DNA from: Streptomyces sp. RKAG293
GTDB taxonomy: Bacteria > Actinomycetota > Actinomycetes > Streptomycetales > Streptomycetaceae
Direction of reading: 5' to 3'
Assembly: GCF_023701745.1 (NCBI RefSeq)
Contig: NZ_JAJOZB010000001.1
Span: forward strand, 7,797,001 to 7,861,000
DNA: 64,000 nucleotides
The notes below the pieces were generated by a model, which made no database searches, was not told where the DNA came from, and was given only the letters and a program-made list of their open reading frames with translations. The translations under genes and the position numbers were made by a program. This document shows, piece by piece, positions 9,149 to 17,867 of this stretch; the stretch's first letter is position 1, and each line of letters starts with the position of its first letter.

Positions 9149-11202
9149 CAGGACTCCACGAGTTGGGATTCGGCTTCGCGCCGGACGGGCGCGGCGGTCC
9201 TCGGTTCGGTTGCGGACGGGGTCACGGGCGGGGCGGCGGGCACGTCGGCCGCCCGGGCTTCCGCGTCGCGCCGGATGAAGCCCAGGTAGCTGCCGCCGGC
9301 GCCGAGGGTCAGGAAGAAGATTCCGGCGAACATGGGGAAGCCGAGGGCGTCGAACGTCGCACTGATGACGAGGGCGACCACGGCCGAGGCGAAGAACGCC
9401 TGCCCCAGCTCGCGGTCGGACTCGGTACGGGCGAGGCGGCGGATGGCGCCCCCGTTGTGGATCCCGGCGATGAACAGGGTCAGGAGCGCGACCAGCCCCA
9501 GGGCGCCCATCTCGGCCAGGGTCATCATGTACTGGTTGTCCGTGAAGAAGTAGAGGTCGGGCATGAACGTCCCGAAGCCGCGTCCGAACAGCGGACGTTC
9601 GGTGAGATAGGGAACGATCGCGCTGTACTTCACGGTGCGGGCCTGGGTGCTGCTGTCGGAGTTGTTCAGGAACGTCGCGAACAGGGTGGTGATGGTCCCG
9701 ATCAGCCCGGGGATGATCACCTTGAAGCAGGCGACCGACCCGATCAGCAGGCCGATCGCGCTCCAGCGCCGTTGCGGTGTCCAGCGGGGCATCATGATGA
9801 GGGCGACCAGCAGGGCGCCGATGATGGACGTCCTCGACACCGTCAGCGGCAGGGCGCCGCCCATGATCGCGACGGGCCCCCAGCGGCGGAACACGCTGAG
9901 GTGCTTGCGCACCGGATCGAAAGCCTGATGGATGGCGAACGGGACGAGGATGGCCAGCATCCCGCCGAACTCCAGTGGCTGCGCGGTGGTGGAGCGCGGC
10001 CGGGTGAAGGAGCCGCGGTCCATGGCGGTGATCTGGGCGACGCTCGTGTTCAGGCCGGGGACGTTGATGTGGTCGGCGATGTTGGTCGCGGTGAAGAAGT
10101 CGTAGTAGCCGATCGCGGCCACCACGGTTCCCATCACGATGACCCGGCGCATCAGGACGTCGAGGCGGTCGCGGGTCTGGATTCCGGCGGAGACCAGGAC
10201 CACCAGGGACACCCACACCAGGAGCCCGATGAGTCCCCGGTCGGCGGCCAGGATCTCCTTGTGCGAACTGCTGCGGCCCGCGTTCGCGAGGTAGGACATC
10301 AACACCGCGACGGTGAGCAGGCACATCGCCACCCGCGGCAGCCGGGTGCCCGGGGCCGGGCGGATCCGGCCGGTGAGCCAGGCCGCCAGGTACCAGAAGA
10401 GCCCGAGCAGGGCGAAGACGTTGGCGGGGGTGCCGACGCCGCCGAGCGCGGGCAGCGCGAGGTCCGAGGGGATGAAGAGGGCCAGCGCCATGTACCCGGT
10501 GAGGATCGCGGTGGCGTCCAGCCGCCGGCCCCAAAGGCCCCTGGGAACCCGCTTGGCGGGCCAGGGGTCGATGTCCGATCCCGCGATCCTGCGGCGGCGG
10601 GTCAACGCGATGCTCTCGGTCACGAAGGACAGCGCGAACGCGGCGGCGACGCCGATGATGATGACGCCCATGACCTGCTGGTACCGGCTCTTGAGCTGCG
10701 AGACCGGTACCTGCGGCAGTACGACGGGCGTGGTCTGGACGAAGTACGCCGGCGAGACCTTGGCCTCGGTCTGGAGGGCCTTGAGCGCTTCGCCGGCGAA
10801 GTCCGTGATGGTGGTGGTCTCGTTGAGCACCTTCGCCCGGTCGGTGCCCGTGACGGTCAGGGTGATGAGCGGTCCTGAGGTGTTCGCCGCGAAGGCGACC
10901 GTGTACGGGTCCGTGACACCGCGGGTGCTCAGGTCGCGCGCCGAGTCGGACGAGGCCAGGGTGCGGATCAGGACGTCCGCCGTGACGATCAGCGAACCGC
11001 CGGCGTTCGATATGGGGTTGCCGAAGGTCGGAGCCAGTTTGGCGACTCCCCTGGAGTCGAGCAGGGCGACGGAACTCTGCGACTGGTAGGCCACCGGGAC
11101 CGTCCGGTTCAGGTACAGGCCCGCGAAGAGACTGAGCAGGGTGATCGGCACCATGAAGTACCAGCGCCTGCGCAGCACGGCACAGATCTCACTGAGGCTC
11201 AT
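9148..11202 (-). CDS. Fusion of Wzz-like chain-length domain and O-antigen polymerase/ligase-like membrane domain
   Basis: This protein has 684 residues. Residues 1 to about 215 repeat the Wzz-like module (MSLSEICAVLRRRWYF, helix, YQSQSSVALLDSR, second helix near 190-210). From about residue 235 to 645 the protein has roughly ten membrane helices, with a loop carrying LTVSRTSIIGALL and RPLFGRGFGTFMP, typical of Wzy/WaaL O-antigen ligase-polymerase proteins. The tail is Ala/Pro-rich. The start at 11202 is chosen for the conserved MSLSEIC and a GGTGGG site upstream; a longer reading from 11280 adds only low-complexity residues. These two functions are normally separate proteins that interact, so the fusion implies a fixed 1:1 polymerase/length-control unit. 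Confidence 0.88.
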   Translation of the reverse strand: MSLSEICAVLRRRWYFMVPITLLSLFAGLYLNRTVPVAYQSQSSVALLDSRGVAKLAPTFGNPISNAGGSLIVTADVLIRTLASSDSARDLSTRGVTDPYTVAFAANTSGPLITLTVTGTDRAKVLNETTTITDFAGEALKALQTEAKVSPAYFVQTTPVVLPQVPVSQLKSRYQQVMGVIIIGVAAAFALSFVTESIALTRRRRIAGSDIDPWPAKRVPRGLWGRRLDATAILTGYMALALFIPSDLALPALGGVGTPANVFALLGLFWYLAAWLTGRIRPAPGTRLPRVAMCLLTVAVLMSYLANAGRSSSHKEILAADRGLIGLLVWVSLVVLVSAGIQTRDRLDVLMRRVIVMGTVVAAIGYYDFFTATNIADHINVPGLNTSVAQITAMDRGSFTRPRSTTAQPLEFGGMLAILVPFAIHQAFDPVRKHLSVFRRWGPVAIMGGALPLTVSRTSIIGALLVALIMMPRWTPQRRWSAIGLLIGSVACFKVIIPGLIGTITTLFATFLNNSDSSTQARTVKYSAIVPYLTERPLFGRGFGTFMPDLYFFTDNQYMMTLAEMGALGLVALLTLFIAGIHNGGAIRRLARTESDRELGQAFFASAVVALVISATFDALGFPMFAGIFFLTLGAGGSYLGFIRRDAEARAADVPAAPPVTPSATEPRTAAPVRREAESQLVES

Positions 11203-11360
11203 GAACCCACCCCCGGCACCCCTGCGCGGCGCCGGTCGGTCCGGGGCCCCGGCCAGCATAGGTCGTACCGGCGCGGGCACCGTGCCGTCCGCGGGGTGCC
11301 CGATTCGGTGGCGGCTTCCCCGGTGAACTGCGAGTATCGGTCCTGACGGAAGGAAGTCCC

Positions 11361-12044
11361 GTGTCGCCTGGCGAGCTCGTCCGTGCGCTGCTCCGCCGCT
11401 GGTACGTACTCGTACTGGCGGTGCTGCTCACCGCTGCCGGCGCCTATCAGGTACTCCGGCCCGCCCAGTCGTATCTGAGCTCGGCGGTCGTCGTGCTCAA
11501 GCCGCCGGTGACCGACAACCAGCCGAACCAGCTCGCGAATCTGCAGCCGCCGCTCGCCGCCGTCTCCTACGCGATCATCCAGCAGATGGAATCGTCCGCG
11601 GGCGAGGCCGAACTGGCCGCCGCCGGCGTGCACGGCACGTACAAACTGATTCCGCGCAACAGCGGCACCAGTGCCACTCCGCGTTATCTGATCCCCTCGT
11701 TGCAGGTCCAGGCGGAACAGCCGGAGCTGATCGCCGCGGACGCGGCGGTGCGGCAGATCATCGAGGTCTACACCAAGCACCTGCAGGACATGCAGTCGGC
11801 GCAGGGGATCCCGTCCGCGTCGCGGATGAGCGTGGACCTCCTGGTGCCGCCCAGCGCCGCCGCGGAACTCGGCACCAAGAGCCGCGGGCTCGCCGGGGTG
11901 GCGCTGCTGGGCGCCGTCGGCGGGGTGCTGGCCGCCCTGTGGACCGACCAGTTCCTGAACCGCAGGCGGCTGCGCCGCGGCGCGGACACCGCCCGGCCGC
12001 GTCCGGCCGAGGACCGGATCCAGGCGGTTCCGCTGCCCCGCTGA
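11361..12044 (+). CDS. Third Wzz-like membrane protein
   Basis: This 227-residue protein begins at GTG 11361 after GGAAGGAAG. It opens with MSPGELVRALLRRWY and a membrane helix at about 17-35, has an extracytoplasmic domain, and a second helix near 177-197 (GLAGVALLGAVGGVLAALW). A short basic tail follows. It resembles the other two PCP modules in layout, but its extracytoplasmic part is more divergent. It is transcribed away from the fusion gene, with 158 bases between them that probably hold promoters for both. Likely role: assistance in chain-length control or export. Confidence 0.78.
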   Translation: MSPGELVRALLRRWYVLVLAVLLTAAGAYQVLRPAQSYLSSAVVVLKPPVTDNQPNQLANLQPPLAAVSYAIIQQMESSAGEAELAAAGVHGTYKLIPRNSGTSATPRYLIPSLQVQAEQPELIAADAAVRQIIEVYTKHLQDMQSAQGIPSASRMSVDLLVPPSAAAELGTKSRGLAGVALLGAVGGVLAALWTDQFLNRRRLRRGADTARPRPAEDRIQAVPLPR

Positions 12045-12082
12045 GGCAGCCGGGAACCGGCGTCGGCGGACCATCAGGACCA

Positions 12083-13129
12083 TCAGATGCCCCGGCGCTT
12101 CCAGGACTGCCACCAGAGCCACTCACGGCCGCGGTCGGCCACCGCCGACAGCACCAGGGGCTGCAGATACGGCATCGTCCGCGCGCCGATCCGCTGCCGC
12201 CGGCGCAGCGCCCGGTACTCGGGCAGCTTCTCGTAACCCGGCAGGCACTCACCGGCGAACGCCACGAGTTCATCGACGGGAACCACATCGGTACGCCCGC
12301 GGTCGTAGGCCCGGTAGGCGCGGCGCAGCGCGAAGCGGGCGAGCCGGGTGTGCACCGCGGCCGACAGCCGGTCGGCCCGTGGCAGCAGGTCGGCGCACTT
12401 GTCGAGCACCGCGTCGAAGGCGACCAGACGCTGGCGGAGGTCGTCGAGCTGTCCGCCGAAGTCCGTGGTGGACATGTTGTTGCCGTGCACTCGGTAGAAG
12501 GCCTGGTCGGCGCCCTGGATGTAGCCGACGTCGGCGTGCGCCGCGAGCCGCATCCACATCTCGATGTCGCCCGCGTGCGGGAGCGCCGGATCGTAGCCGC
12601 CCACCTTGCGCTGCAGGCTGGTCCTGACGACCACCTCGGGCGAGGTGATGCAGCCGGTGGCCTCCTGGAAGCGCCGCTCCAGCCACCACTGCCCGGGGTA
12701 GACGACGGAACCGGTGCTCCGGGTGCGGGCCTTGGGCAGCGGGCCGCCGTGCTGGAAGCGCAGCGGTCTGCCGTAGCAGAATCCGGCCTCCGGATGGGCG
12801 TCCAGCAGCGCTGCCGCGCGCACCAGCGCCCCGGGGACCAGCCGGTCGTCCGCCGAGAGCAGGACGACGTAGTCGCCGTCGGCCCACTCCAGCAGGCCCT
12901 CGTTGTAGGTGGCGATGTGCCCCTTGTTCTTCTCGTGGACCCGGACCTCGATCCGCGGGTCGGCGGCCGCCAGCGCGTGCGCGGCCTGCGCGGAGTCGTC
13001 GGGCGAGGCATCGTCGATGATCAGCACCCGGACATCGAGGCCCTCCTGCTCGTCCAGCACGCTGCGCACGCAGTCGGCCAGGAAATGGCCGTACTTGTAG
13101 CAGGGGATCACGACGCTGACGGTGCTCAT
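12083..13129 (-). CDS. Family 2 glycosyltransferase
   Basis: This 348-residue protein starts MSTVSVVIPCYKYGHFLADC, has LIIDDASPDDS, GHIATYNEGLLEWADGDYVVLLSADD (metal-binding region) and HAGDIEMWMRLA in the acceptor half. The pattern is that of GT2 enzymes in exopolysaccharide loci. It is the last gene before a convergent junction with the Wzz-like gene at 11361-12044, 38 bases away. A strong hairpin separates it from the upstream secreted-protein gene, so it is probably transcribed from its own promoter around 13130-13156. Confidence 0.86.
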   Translation of the reverse strand: MSTVSVVIPCYKYGHFLADCVRSVLDEQEGLDVRVLIIDDASPDDSAQAAHALAAADPRIEVRVHEKNKGHIATYNEGLLEWADGDYVVLLSADDRLVPGALVRAAALLDAHPEAGFCYGRPLRFQHGGPLPKARTRSTGSVVYPGQWWLERRFQEATGCITSPEVVVRTSLQRKVGGYDPALPHAGDIEMWMRLAAHADVGYIQGADQAFYRVHGNNMSTTDFGGQLDDLRQRLVAFDAVLDKCADLLPRADRLSAAVHTRLARFALRRAYRAYDRGRTDVVPVDELVAFAGECLPGYEKLPEYRALRRRQRIGARTMPYLQPLVLSAVADRGREWLWWQSWKRRGI

Positions 13130-13156
13130 CGTTAGGAAGCCAATCCCCGGTCGGCC

Positions 13157-13197
13157 TCGGGGGAGGCGGCCCGGACCCACCGGGCCGCCTCCCCCGA
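13157..13197 (-). terminator. Strong 18-bp hairpin terminator
   Basis: Bases 13157-13174 and 13180-13197 are perfect inverted repeats of 18 bases around the loop ACCCA. The hairpin follows the stop of the secreted DUF4082 gene in its direction of transcription, so it should end that transcript. No T-tract is present. Confidence 0.8.
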
Positions 13198-13272
13198 CCC
13201 GGACCGGTGGGTACGGGTGGAAACGTTGGTCGAACGGACCGGTCCGGGGCGCCGCCCCGGACCGGCTCGGGA

Positions 13273-16200
13273 CTACTTGGCCGGTACCACCTCCGTGGAA
13301 CTGTCCGTCTGGGCCAGGGCCGGCGGCGTCGTGGTGAAGATCGGGCCGACCCAGTAGTTCGCGGACCCGTAGGAGCCGTTCGGGAACGACGAGGTGGTCC
13401 CGTAGGCGTAGAGCCCGTTGGAGCCACCGCTGCCGTCGGCCGGTGCGACCAGCGGATAGGACTGGTGCGCCCCGCTGAAGTAGCCGCCGTCGACCGCGTA
13501 GTTGCCGTTCGGTGCGTGGTAGGAGGCCACGTAGCCGGTACCCGCGGTGATGGGCACCGGGGTGGCGAAGAGCAGCTGCTGCCACCCGGACGTGGTCTCA
13601 CTGCCGAAGGTTCCGGTCGCGAGCAGCGTGCCGGTGGAGGACCACAGGGTGCCGGTGTGCGTGCCGGTGTTTCCCGGACCCTTGTAGAAGGTGATGCCGG
13701 TGATGTAGCCGTTCACCGCCGACTGGAACCGGGTCCCCAGTTCGAGGGAGTTGGTGTCTCCGGTCGTGTTGGCCGTGGTCGGTACGGCGCTGCCGGGCCA
13801 CAGGGTGCAGGGGCAGTTGACGACCGGTGGTGTCGGACTGGTGGTGAAGTTCCACGTCGTCGGCGCCGCCATCGCGTTGCCCCACAGGTCCTCGGCCTGC
13901 ACGGACGCCGTGTACGTGGTGTTCAGCGCCAGTTCGGTGGAGGGTGTGAACGTCGCGCTGTTCGCGGCGGTCAGCACCTTGGTCCCGGGAACGGAGGCGC
14001 CGCCCGCGTCCTTCAGCGTGAACGTCAGGGTGTCGCCGTCGATACCCTCGCTGAAGATGGCCTTCACCGGTGAGGTGATCGGCACGCCGGTCGCCGCGGA
14101 CTGCGGTGTGGTCGTGCTGACCGCGGGCGGGACGGTGCTCGCGCCGGAGGTGTCCAGGACCGCGTCCACCCAGTAGTTGCTGCCCGTCGAGGCCGTCGAC
14201 GGGAAGGCGCTCGTCGCACCGTAGTGGTACACGCCGTTGCCGCCGTCGGTGCCGTTCTGCAGCGCCGTGAGCGGTGCCAGCCCCGCGGAGTTCCCGGTGA
14301 AGGTGCTGTCGTAGGAGTATCCGCCGTTCGGGGCGAAGTACGACGCGACGTACGTGGTGTTCGCCTTCACGGGCACCGGTGAGGCGAAGTTCAGCTGCTG
14401 CCAGCCGGACGCCGTCTCGTTGGTGAAGGTGCCGGTGGCCAGCCGCTGGCCGGTGGCGCTCCACAGGCTGCCGGTGTGGGTCCCGGTGTTGGCCGGGGAC
14501 TTGTAGAACCGGACACCGGTGATCGATCCGGTCACCGAGGAACGGATCTTCACACCGAGCTCCAGCGAGCTCCCGTCACCGGCGTTGACGGTGCCGGGAA
14601 CGGCCGCCGCCGGCCACACGGTGCAGGGGCACTGCTGCGGGCCGACCGTCAGCGGAACCGTGGTGGTGGCGCCGATGTTGACGCTGTCGTCCACGGCCCG
14701 CACCTTGATCTGCGCCGCGCCCGGGCTCGTCGGGGTCCAGCTGTAGCTCCAGGACGTCAGTCCCGTGGTCGGGTTCCAGGTGGTTCCACCGTCGGTGGAG
14801 ACCTCCACCCGGGCCACCACGCCGCCGGAGTCGGCCGCGGTCCCGCTGATGGTGAGCGGCTTGAGCGCGGGCACGGTGACATTGGCCGCCGGGCTGGTCA
14901 CGCTGATGGTCGGACCGACGGTGTCGGTGGAGGCCGACGCCAGGACCAGACCGCTCTGCAGGGTCTTCGGCTGCAGACCCATGTCGGCCAGGATGTTCAC
15001 GGTGGCCTGCTGCATCCGCTTGTCCGCGGTCACCACCGCGTCGTCCGGGTTGCTCGTCGGGATGTTGGTCAGGCCCCACGACCACTGCACGGTGCCGGCC
15101 CCGAACACCAGGGCGTGCGACGTCTGGTCACGGAAGGCGACGAGGTTGTGCGTCGCGGTGCCGTTGCCGTACGTGTTGCCGTAGTCGAGTCGGAGCTTGC
15201 CGTCGTTGATGTCCACCGTGGTGGACGACATGTCGATCTGACCGGCGGGTCTGGTGCTGTTGGACAGATCGCTGTCCCATTCGTAGCCGAGCGTTCCGGT
15301 CGGGAAGGTGGCGGTCTGGGACGGGGTCAGGCTCGCGACCGTGGTGTTGCGCCAGAGCCGTTGCTTGCTGTAGGTGCCCGGCACGGTGATCGCGTCACTG
15401 CGGTAGCCGTTCACGGTGAACATCGAGCCGGTGAGGATGTTCTCCGGCTGGAACGGCTGCCCGTTGGCGGTGCTGTTGGGGTCCATCCAGGTCCCGGTCC
15501 AGATGCCGCTGGGGTCGGGGATGCCGTCGGGCTGGGCGAGGAACCGTTTGGTCTCCTTGTAGCAGACCAGCGTGCGGTTGGCGACGTTGGCCCCGTCGAT
15601 GCTCGGTGCGAACCGGGTCTTCCAGAACACCTCGTTGCCGCTGAAGTACGTCTGGTGGACCCCGGCGTGCCGCGCGTTCAGCACATTCGTGAACTGGTCC
15701 TGGGTCCAGTACTCGTCATGGCCCGACGACATGAACATCTTGTGGTTCAGCAGTTGCGGGCCCCGGGTCGACACGTCGAGCCCGGTCATGTAGCTGACGT
15801 CGTAGCCGTTCTGCTCCAGCCACGAGATCATCTCGTACTCGGAACCGTAGATCCCGTTGTCACCGCCGACGCTCAGCGGCCGGTTGTAACTGACCTCGTA
15901 GGCGCGCCCGTCGGGGGCGGGACCGCCGCCGTCGTAGAGGCTCTGGCCACCCCACGTGTTGTACGCCTGCCAGGTCTCGTCGTCGGTCTGCACGACGATG
16001 TCGGAGTGGCTGGAGTCGTTGCGCACGATGAACGGGTACGGCATCACGCCTTCGCCGTCGGCCTGGTCGAAGTTGGCGATGTACAGACCGGAGACGGCGT
16101 CACTCGGCACCGTCCAGCTCGCCGTGACGGGCCAGTTGCCGCAGTCCACCAGCCCGGTGGTGGGCTTCTTGGTGCAGTTGCGCGGCTTGCCGTCCGGCAC

Positions 16201-16620
16201 TCCGTCGACCACCGTGGTGTCGATCGGGGTGTTGGCGGTGCCGTCCTTGGTGAAGTTGGCGGGATAGGTCACCGCGGCCTGGGCCGCGGTCGACAACGTG
16301 CGGGCGCCGTCGCCCCCGTAGTAGCCGAGCCGGAGAACCGAGACATGGTAGGGCGTCGGCGACTGGATCTTGAACTGGACGGTCTCACCGGCCTGGACGC
16401 TCTGGCTGGTGGAGAACCCCTGGACGTTGCCGTACGCGTTGGGTGAGAACCAGTCGGACATCGGAGTGCCCGGCTTCGAGTTCTCGCACGCGACGGGGTT
16501 GCCACCCGATCCGCAGGGATCAGCCGCGCTGGCGACCACGGCCAGCGGCAGTACGGCTGTTATCAAGGCTGTGGCCAGGGCGAAAAGTCCGCCCCGGAGC
16601 AATCTGCTCCTTCTGTACAT
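13273..16620 (-). CDS. Large secreted protein: N,N-dimethylformamidase-like domain plus Ig-like and two DUF4082 domains
   Basis: This 1115-residue protein has a clear signal peptide (LLRGGLFALATALITAVLPLAVV, then cleavage near SAADP). Residues about 50-560 resemble the C-terminal region of N,N-dimethylformamidase large subunits (LRLGYYGGDGART, TWQAYNTWGG, SSGHDEYWT). A bacterial Ig-like domain follows (about 570-655). Two DUF4082 domains, each opening CPCT.WP and carrying GTHTG.LWS and the TGWQQL-like core, lie near 660-810 and 930-1100, separated by an SbsA-type Ig-like domain (about 815-925). Function is unknown. The repeated adhesive-type modules and its place inside a polysaccharide locus suggest a wall- or glycan-associated exported protein. 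Formamidase activity should not be assumed. Confidence 0.82.
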   Translation of the reverse strand: MYRRSRLLRGGLFALATALITAVLPLAVVASAADPCGSGGNPVACENSKPGTPMSDWFSPNAYGNVQGFSTSQSVQAGETVQFKIQSPTPYHVSVLRLGYYGGDGARTLSTAAQAAVTYPANFTKDGTANTPIDTTVVDGVPDGKPRNCTKKPTTGLVDCGNWPVTASWTVPSDAVSGLYIANFDQADGEGVMPYPFIVRNDSSHSDIVVQTDDETWQAYNTWGGQSLYDGGGPAPDGRAYEVSYNRPLSVGGDNGIYGSEYEMISWLEQNGYDVSYMTGLDVSTRGPQLLNHKMFMSSGHDEYWTQDQFTNVLNARHAGVHQTYFSGNEVFWKTRFAPSIDGANVANRTLVCYKETKRFLAQPDGIPDPSGIWTGTWMDPNSTANGQPFQPENILTGSMFTVNGYRSDAITVPGTYSKQRLWRNTTVASLTPSQTATFPTGTLGYEWDSDLSNSTRPAGQIDMSSTTVDINDGKLRLDYGNTYGNGTATHNLVAFRDQTSHALVFGAGTVQWSWGLTNIPTSNPDDAVVTADKRMQQATVNILADMGLQPKTLQSGLVLASASTDTVGPTISVTSPAANVTVPALKPLTISGTAADSGGVVARVEVSTDGGTTWNPTTGLTSWSYSWTPTSPGAAQIKVRAVDDSVNIGATTTVPLTVGPQQCPCTVWPAAAVPGTVNAGDGSSLELGVKIRSSVTGSITGVRFYKSPANTGTHTGSLWSATGQRLATGTFTNETASGWQQLNFASPVPVKANTTYVASYFAPNGGYSYDSTFTGNSAGLAPLTALQNGTDGGNGVYHYGATSAFPSTASTGSNYWVDAVLDTSGASTVPPAVSTTTPQSAATGVPITSPVKAIFSEGIDGDTLTFTLKDAGGASVPGTKVLTAANSATFTPSTELALNTTYTASVQAEDLWGNAMAAPTTWNFTTSPTPPVVNCPCTLWPGSAVPTTANTTGDTNSLELGTRFQSAVNGYITGITFYKGPGNTGTHTGTLWSSTGTLLATGTFGSETTSGWQQLLFATPVPITAGTGYVASYHAPNGNYAVDGGYFSGAHQSYPLVAPADGSGGSNGLYAYGTTSSFPNGSYGSANYWVGPIFTTTPPALAQTDSSTEVVPAK

Positions 16621-16751
16621 CTGTACCTCTCAGCGGCAGTGCAGTGACCCGGCTCGGTGAGGCGGGACGAGGCTAGAGCGGGTGAGACGGGAAACGGTGT
16701 CTGATCACACGGCGGTGACAGGCGACAGCGAACTGCGAGTGCGGAAGAACG

Positions 16752-17867
16752 TCAGCGCAGGGCGTCGGTGAGAGTGTCCACGACCCGTTGCTGTTGATCG
16801 GCGGTGATCTGCGGGAAGAGCGGCAGCGAGAGGATCCGGTCCGCCGCCTCCTCGGCGTTCGGGAAGTCGCCGCGACGGTGGCCGAGATGGCCGAAGGCCG
16901 GGGTGAGATGGACCGCGGCCGGGTAGTGCACCCCCGCGCCGATGCCCTCCGCGTTGAGCTTGCCCACGACGTCGTCGCGGTCCGCTCCGGCGACCCGTAC
17001 GACGTACAGGTGCCACACGTGCACATTGCCGTCGACCGTCGTCGGCAGCACCACGCGCCCGGCGGCCGCCAGATCGCCGAGCAGCGCGTCGTACCGGGCC
17101 GCCGCGGCCCGCCGGGCCGCGTTCCCGTCGGCGAGCCGGGCCAGCTTGGCCCGCAGGACGACGGCCTGCAGCCCGTCCAGCCGGCTGTTGAAACCGGCCA
17201 CGTCATGGCGGTACTTGGCGACACCGCCGTGGTTCGCGAGCGCCCGCACCAGGTCGGCCCGCTCCGCGTCGTCGGTCAGCACCGCGCCCGCGTCACCGTA
17301 GGCGCCGAGGTTCTTGCCCGGGTAGAAGCTGGTGGCGGCGATGCCACCGCTGCCCGGGGCCCTGCCGTCCCGGGTGGCGCCCTGGCTCTGTGCCGCGTCC
17401 TCGACGATCCGGACGTGCGCTGGCACGGCCGCGGCCAGTTCGGCCACCTCGGCGGACTGCCCGTACAGATGGACCGGGACCACCGCGCGGGTGGCCGCCC
17501 CGACCGCGTCCAGGGCGGCTTGGCCGTCCATCAGGAAGCTCTCGGGAAGGCAGTCGACCAGCACCGGCTTCGCACCGATCCTGGCGATCGCGCCGGCCGT
17601 GGCGATGAAGGTGTTCGCGGGCAGCACCACCTCGTCACCGACGCCGACCCCGCTCGCGCGCAGGGCCAGTTCGAGGGCGTCGGTGCCGTTGGCGACACCG
17701 ACACAGTGCGCGACGCCGGCGAATTCGGCGTACTCGCGCTCGAACTCCCTGACCTCGTCACCGCCGATGAAGGCGGTGTTGGCCAGGACCCGTTCGAATC
17801 CCTGGCGCACTTCGTCGGCGACTTCGGCATGCGCCGCCTTGAGGTCGACAAGCGGTATCTGGTTCAT
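16752..17867 (-). CDS. DegT/DnrJ/EryC1 family sugar aminotransferase
   Basis: This 371-residue PLP enzyme starts MNQIPLVDLKAAHAEV, has GVANGTDALELALRASG, EDAAQSQGA and the lysine-bearing SFYPGKNLGAYGDAGA motif at about residue 185. The closest recognised pattern is that of WbpE/FdtB/QdtB-type enzymes, which transaminate C3 keto sugars on nucleotide carriers. Its ATG overlaps the stop of the acetyltransferase frame (ATGA at 17867-17864). With the Gfo/Idh dehydrogenase at the start of the operon it fits a 3-oxo to 3-amino step, then N-acetylation. Nucleotide and sugar are inferred. Confidence 0.9.
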   Translation of the reverse strand: MNQIPLVDLKAAHAEVADEVRQGFERVLANTAFIGGDEVREFEREYAEFAGVAHCVGVANGTDALELALRASGVGVGDEVVLPANTFIATAGAIARIGAKPVLVDCLPESFLMDGQAALDAVGAATRAVVPVHLYGQSAEVAELAAAVPAHVRIVEDAAQSQGATRDGRAPGSGGIAATSFYPGKNLGAYGDAGAVLTDDAERADLVRALANHGGVAKYRHDVAGFNSRLDGLQAVVLRAKLARLADGNAARRAAAARYDALLGDLAAAGRVVLPTTVDGNVHVWHLYVVRVAGADRDDVVGKLNAEGIGAGVHYPAAVHLTPAFGHLGHRRGDFPNAEEAADRILSLPLFPQITADQQQRVVDTLTDALR

